Origin: Corynebacterium nuruki S6-4
GTDB taxonomy: Bacteria; Actinomycetota; Actinomycetes; Mycobacteriales; Mycobacteriaceae
DNA: 64,000 nt
Reading direction: 5' to 3'
NCBI RefSeq assembly: GCF_007970465.1
Contig: NZ_CP042429.1
Location: forward strand, 1,736,001-1,800,000
The notes under the pieces are model-generated. The model was not told where the DNA came from and did not search any database. It saw only the letters and a program-made list of their open reading frames with translations. Made by a program: the position numbers and the translations under genes. Positions 60,567-64,000 of the stretch are shown here, one piece after another. Each line of letters begins with the position of its first letter. Positions within the stretch are counted from its first letter, which is position 1.

Positions 60567-61517
60567 TCAGCAGCTACCCGGTGCCACTCCGGTCACTCCG
60601 GCGAGACGGTCCGGCAGCTGACCGACGATCTCGTCGAGGACCCGCTGGCCGCCCTCGTAGCTGCCGTCCGGGGATGTCGCGGCGATGGACACCGGGACCT
60701 GCGTCCCGTCGCGTCCGGGGACGAGACCGAACTGGCGTACCTGGTAGGCGCCGGATTCGTCGGGACCCCAGCCGCCCTTGAACCGGGCCCCCGGGATGAG
60801 CCCGAGACCGTAGCCGCCACCGTTGCTGATCCGGCCCATCGCGTCGAGCACCGGTCCGGCCCCGGGCAGGCAGGACAGTTTCCCGGCGAAGGTCGCCTGG
60901 TCCGCGGTGGTCCACATCGTCTGGCCGAAGGCGCTGAAGCCCGGCCGCACGACCTGGTTCTGGACCGTCGTGGTGGCGTCCCCGCCCTCCCGGAGCACCG
61001 CCTGCACCGCCGCACCCGCGGCGGTCGGGTCACCGAGCGAGGCCCACAACTGCTCCGCCGCGGCATTGTCGGACTCGGTCAGCGCGGACTCGACCGTCGG
61101 TCCGGTCGCGGGATCATGGCGCAGCGCGGCGATCGCCAGCGGCACCTTGCTGGTCGACCACGCCGCCCGGGCGGACGCCGCCCCGGTCTCACCACCGGTC
61201 ACGGGGCGGCCGCCGTCGAGCCACGCCACCGAGTAGGACGCCGCGATGTCCAGGCCGGCATCGCCCGGCGCGGCGGGTGACCGGTCGGAGCCGGGTGCCG
61301 GTGCGCCGGGGGTCGGCGACGGTGCACCGGCGGTGCCGGCTGTACCTGCACCGTCCTGTCCGGCCTGCACGGTGACGGTCTCCCGGTTCCCGGTGGCGTC
61401 CCCGATGACGCACCCGGACAGGGCCCCCACGGTGACGGTGGCCGCCAGGGCTGAGCAGGTGACTCTGCCGGTGACCGTCCCGGCGACGCTGCCGGACGAC
61501 CTATGCGATGTAGACAT
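60567..61517 (-). CDS. Serine hydrolase, class A beta-lactamase fold, lipoprotein
   Basis: 316 residues. Signal peptide with lipobox LSGC (Cys36), a Gly/Ala/Pro linker, then penicillin-binding-type motifs: STSK (121-124, nucleophile Ser121 and Lys124), SDN (149-151) and KGG (247-249). Likely acts on peptidoglycan peptides or beta-lactams at the outer face of the membrane; resistance is not implied. The start overlaps the end of the upstream membrane gene by 17 nt; ATG 61517 is used, GTG 61523 is an alternative. Confidence 0.87.
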   Translation of the reverse strand: MSTSHRSSGSVAGTVTGRVTCSALAATVTVGALSGCVIGDATGNRETVTVQAGQDGAGTAGTAGAPSPTPGAPAPGSDRSPAAPGDAGLDIAASYSVAWLDGGRPVTGGETGAASARAAWSTSKVPLAIAALRHDPATGPTVESALTESDNAAAEQLWASLGDPTAAGAAVQAVLREGGDATTTVQNQVVRPGFSAFGQTMWTTADQATFAGKLSCLPGAGPVLDAMGRISNGGGYGLGLIPGARFKGGWGPDESGAYQVRQFGLVPGRDGTQVPVSIAATSPDGSYEGGQRVLDEIVGQLPDRLAGVTGVAPGSC

Positions 61518-62373
61518 TGGCACTGTTCCCGCCGGTGCAGTGGACGTAGCTGCCCTGGTCCCGGCAGTCCATCGTGTAGCTCTGGCCGTTCGTCGGGCTC
61601 GTGGCGCTCACGGTCCGGTCGACCCGCCGCGACGGGTCGGCGAGGTAGTCGTTGACGAAGGCGTCCCGGACGGCCACCCCGAACTCCTCTGAGGTGTAGG
61701 TCGTGCCGTTGGGCGGGGAGACCCAGACCGCGTTGAACTGGCCGGTCGGCTCGCCGTTGCGGGCGGCGGCGTTCGCCGGGACCGACCCGCCCGGCAGATT
61801 CGCCGTGGTCGGACGCGCCTGGCCCTGGGGCTGGTCACCGCCCTGACCGTTGCCCTGGTCACCGCCCTGACCGTTGCCCGGCGCGGGCTGGGCCGTGGAC
61901 GCCCCGGAGCCGCCGGGCGCGTTGTCGTCATCGCTGCCGAAGAGGTTGTCCCACTGCCACACCAGGGCGAGGATCAGTGCGATGACGACGAGGACCGGGA
62001 TGACGATCGCGAGGACCCTGCCGACGCCACCGGACTTCTGCGGTTGCTGCTGCGGCGGGTACGGGGCCTGGTAGCCCTGGTAGCCCTGGTAGTTCTGCTG
62101 GTACTGCGGCGGCTCCTGCTGCCCGTACCCGTCCGCCTGGTGCCGGTACTGCGGCGGCGTGGCCCACGGGTTCTGGGCCGGAGCCTGGCCGGCGTCCTGT
62201 GCCCCGCCCTGTGCCCCGCTCTGTGCAGGGGCGTCCGCCTGCCAGGGCGACGACGTCCCCGGCGCGGCGGGATCCTGTCCGGACCCGGCGTCCACCGGTG
62301 GGAACATCGTCGTCTCGTCGTTGCTGGGCGAACCCGGGTCAGGCTGTCCCCAGCCGCTGGTGTTGCCGCTCAT
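61501..62373 (-). CDS. Single-span membrane protein with Pro/Gln-rich cytoplasmic domain
   Basis: 290 residues. The first 110 are rich in Gly, Ala, Pro, Gln and Tyr with Y-Q-G-Y-Q-G repeats; a transmembrane helix follows (VGRVLAIVIPVLVVIALILALVW, about 117-138), then an acidic Gly/Gln linker and an extracytoplasmic C-terminal domain (FNAVWVSPPNGTTYTSEEFGVAVRDAFVNDY, two cysteines near the end). I do not recognise the domain. ATG 62373 has GAGGAG 9-10 nt upstream. Overlaps the lipoprotein gene, so likely one operon with the two beta-lactamase-fold genes. Confidence 0.85.
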   Translation of the reverse strand: MSGNTSGWGQPDPGSPSNDETTMFPPVDAGSGQDPAAPGTSSPWQADAPAQSGAQGGAQDAGQAPAQNPWATPPQYRHQADGYGQQEPPQYQQNYQGYQGYQAPYPPQQQPQKSGGVGRVLAIVIPVLVVIALILALVWQWDNLFGSDDDNAPGGSGASTAQPAPGNGQGGDQGNGQGGDQPQGQARPTTANLPGGSVPANAAARNGEPTGQFNAVWVSPPNGTTYTSEEFGVAVRDAFVNDYLADPSRRVDRTVSATSPTNGQSYTMDCRDQGSYVHCTGGNSANVYIA

Positions 62374-62714
62374 TCCGTGTACTCCTCGACTGTCTCCTGG
62401 ACCGGCCCGGCACCGACCCGGTACCCGCGGTGGCGGTGGTGCCGGACGGATCCGCGGTGCCGGTCGGTTCTCGTAGCCCACAGTGTAGAGCAGGGTATGG
62501 ACAACCTGAGTAACTGTGGGCCCCGAGTGCGGCGTCCCGGCACGGCGGACCGGGGACAGGGCGTCCCCTCCACAGCAGCAGAAGTATTACCGGGTTCCAC
62601 CGGTAGAACTTTTCGCGACCTGGGGTTTTCCGGATTTCCAGGTGCCGCAGGTGGTAACACTTTCCCCGGGCCGGGCACCGGGCCCCGGCAATGGTCCGGG
62701 TACCGCACACCGTC
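62374..62714 (-). promoter_or_regulatory. Spacer between phospholipase and membrane gene
   Basis: 341 nt without a gene. TACACT at 62482-62487 (minus strand) is a -10 candidate for the membrane gene. A 16-nt palindrome (GTTC-CACCGGTA-GAAC) lies near 62595-62615 and a GC-rich inverted repeat (CCCGGGCCGGGCACCGGG) near 62665-62690; the latter may end the phospholipase transcript. Confidence 0.4.
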
Positions 62715-63329
62715 TCAGAACGACCAGGGGAAATGCTCCGCGACCGGCGCCCCCTCCCCCTGCCGCTGCGTATTGAGCCACAACGCCGCAGCCACACCCC
62801 GTGCGACCAGCCGGCATCCCGACCCGCCCATCCCCGCACCACAGGTGCCGGACGCCCGGTCGACCAACCGGTCATCCAGGTCACGGCGCAGCCCGGCCGG
62901 CACCGCGCGCCCGTCCCGGTCGATGACACGCAGCAGGTCATAGCCCAGATCGTGGGCACGGCAGGCGGGTGTGAACGATGTCGGCAACGCCACCGGCGAG
63001 GAGCAGGCCCCGTCCGGATTGACCAGGTACCCGTCCTCCACGACCGGCCGGTACCCCAGGTCGGCGACCAGAACGTCAGGCACCGTGACCTGCTCAGCCG
63101 TCGCACCGTCAGCCACCTGCCCGGCCACCTGCTCCGCCGCCGTCGCAGCCGCGGTTGCCGGAGTACCGGACGCCGCCCCCGGGGCATCGGACACAACCGA
63201 CCCTGCGGCGACCGGCGCCGCCGACCCGGAGACCGCCAGCACCGCGGTGAGACCCACCCGGGCTGCAGCCAGCCGGGTCATCCGGGTCATCCTGCCCGGC
63301 TTGCCCGGCCTGCCCTGTCGTGTCGTCAT
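62715..63329 (-). CDS. Secreted prokaryotic phospholipase A2
   Basis: 204 residues. Sec signal peptide (AAARVGLTAVLAVSGSAAPVAA) then a linker and a compact domain with the phospholipase A2 catalytic pair in CRAHDLGYDLLR and two further cysteines (DGACSSP, GTCGAGMGGSGC), as in Streptomyces secreted PLA2. It would release fatty acids from the sn-2 position of host or own lipids. ATG 63329 has AAGG 8 nt upstream; ATG 63374 lies 8 nt after TAGCGT and could instead be a leaderless start. Confidence 0.87.
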   Translation of the reverse strand: MTTRQGRPGKPGRMTRMTRLAAARVGLTAVLAVSGSAAPVAAGSVVSDAPGAASGTPATAAATAAEQVAGQVADGATAEQVTVPDVLVADLGYRPVVEDGYLVNPDGACSSPVALPTSFTPACRAHDLGYDLLRVIDRDGRAVPAGLRRDLDDRLVDRASGTCGAGMGGSGCRLVARGVAAALWLNTQRQGEGAPVAEHFPWSF

Positions 63330-63382
63330 GGTCCCGACCTTCCCGGCCGTCCGGTTCGTGGTTCGACTTCTCATGACCGGGG

Positions 63383-63388
63383 ACGCTA
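63383..63388 (-). promoter_or_regulatory. -10 box for phospholipase A2
   Basis: TAGCGT on the minus strand, 8 nt before an in-frame ATG at 63374 and 53 nt before the ATG at 63329. Confidence 0.5.
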
Positions 63389-63473
63389 TGACCGCCGCCG
63401 TACCCGACGGATCCCCCGCGACAGTGAACCGGATCTCCCTCCCCAGGGGGATCCCACCACCCCGCCGGTCCTC

Positions 63474-63479
63474 TACCGT
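63474..63479 (+). promoter_or_regulatory. -10 box for the terminal membrane protein, leaderless arrangement
   Basis: TACCGT, 8 nt before the ATG at 63488; no ribosome-binding site is visible. Confidence 0.5.
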
Positions 63480-63487
63480 CGGTGGAC

Positions 63488-64000
63488 ATGCCCCGTCTGC
63501 CCCGTCTGCGCCGTCTGCCGAGCCCCGCCACCGTCCGCCGGCACCACCCGGGCCGCCGCGCCGCCGGCGCCCTCCGGCAGGTGCCGGTGGACGTCTGGCC
63601 CGTGGTCCTCGCCCTCATCCTCTACGCCGTCGCCTGGCCGGTCTTCCACCTCACCCACTCCGTGCATGCGGCGATCGTCCCGCTCCTCGCCGCCACCGGC
63701 ACCTGGCCGGTCGGGGCGGTCCGCCGGTACCCGTTCCCCGCCTGGGTGACCGTCGCCGCCACCTGCCTGATCAGCGTGCCGTTCCACGACAACCCCGGCT
63801 ACGCCCTCGGCTGGCCGGTCCCCCTCCACCTCGCCCTGGCCGTCACCCTCGCCGCCGTCGTCCTGCGCGGCACCGCCAGGCAGGTCGCCCTCGCCGTCGC
63901 CGGCACCGTCCTGCTCATGCTCGCCAACCCGTCGGAGGTCATCCTCGGCTGGATCGTCGGGGCGGGGGTGTGGTCCGCGTTCTTCCTGCTGCTGCGCTGG
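63488..64000 (+). CDS. Membrane protein, N-terminal part only
   Basis: 171 residues to the window edge, open throughout. Arginine-rich start (MPRLPRLRRLPSPATVRRHH) followed by four or five hydrophobic helices (VWPVVLALILYAVAWPVF, AIVPLLAATGTWPV, LHLALAVTLAAVVL, VALAVAGTVLLML, VILGWIVGAGVWSAFFLLL). The layout is that of the N-terminal sensor part of actinobacterial histidine kinases, but the kinase domain would lie beyond the window, so this is a guess. Confidence 0.75.
   Translation, partial: MPRLPRLRRLPSPATVRRHHPGRRAAGALRQVPVDVWPVVLALILYAVAWPVFHLTHSVHAAIVPLLAATGTWPVGAVRRYPFPAWVTVAATCLISVPFHDNPGYALGWPVPLHLALAVTLAAVVLRGTARQVALAVAGTVLLMLANPSEVILGWIVGAGVWSAFFLLLRW

Overview
The window is about 64 kb of very GC-rich actinobacterial DNA (roughly 70% by eye). 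Several features point to Corynebacterium or a close relative: a type I fatty acid synthase, a fused biotin carboxylase/biotin carrier protein (AccBC), the dnaX-ybaB-recR block beside an AspT-type aminotransferase and the SRP RNA, DtxR-like iron boxes, and many genes whose start codon lies 6-8 nt after a TAnnnT -10 box, as in leaderless transcripts. The species cannot be fixed from the window.

Layout. 1-12.2 kb: a minus-strand accBC-accD-fas cluster supplies malonyl-CoA and elongates it; fas runs off the left edge. 12.5-15 kb: a Tat-exported cholesterol-oxidase-like enzyme and a HutD/Ves protein. 15.1-20.8 kb: recR, ybaB, dnaX, a suppressor-of-fused-like gene and aspT. 21-21.6 kb: SRP RNA and tRNA-Ser(GGA). 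21.8-32.4 kb: accessory genes (secreted SGNH esterase, nadE, hicAB toxin-antitoxin, F420-type reductase fold, carboxylesterase, cyclase, DUF805, TetR, lipoprotein, CPA1 antiporter). 32.4-39.6 kb: a siderophore uptake island (binding protein, two permeases, ATPase, AraC regulator, flavin oxidoreductase, second binding protein) with two DtxR-like boxes. 39.6-44.5 kb: a Baeyer-Villiger monooxygenase fused to an alpha/beta hydrolase, an SDR, and a divergent crotonase and TetR regulator, reminiscent of the mycobacterial mymA operon. 44.5-56.2 kb: gluQ, PadR regulator, AarF kinase, MOSC remnant, NADP-dependent reductase, an orphan gene, tgt, a frameshifted MMPL transporter and an OafA-like acyltransferase. 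56.2-64 kb: a repeat-rich spacer with tRNA-Ser(CGA), a small charged protein, tadA and its partner, tyrA, two beta-lactamase-fold paralogues, a membrane protein, a secreted phospholipase A2 and a truncated membrane protein.

The least expected signals are (i) 69-73 bp palindromic intergenic repeats in at least three sequence families; two of them share TGTCnGCATC/GATGCnGACA ends, and pairs of copies bracket the hicAB module and an orphan gene; (ii) enzymes with lost key residues or segments: a Tgt without its zinc cysteines, a beta-lactamase-fold paralogue with both catalytic lysines changed to threonine, a siderophore permease and a MOSC protein with in-frame internal deletions, and an MMPL gene broken by one base; (iii) the monooxygenase-hydrolase fusion. 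No CRISPR array, prophage or insertion sequence was found.
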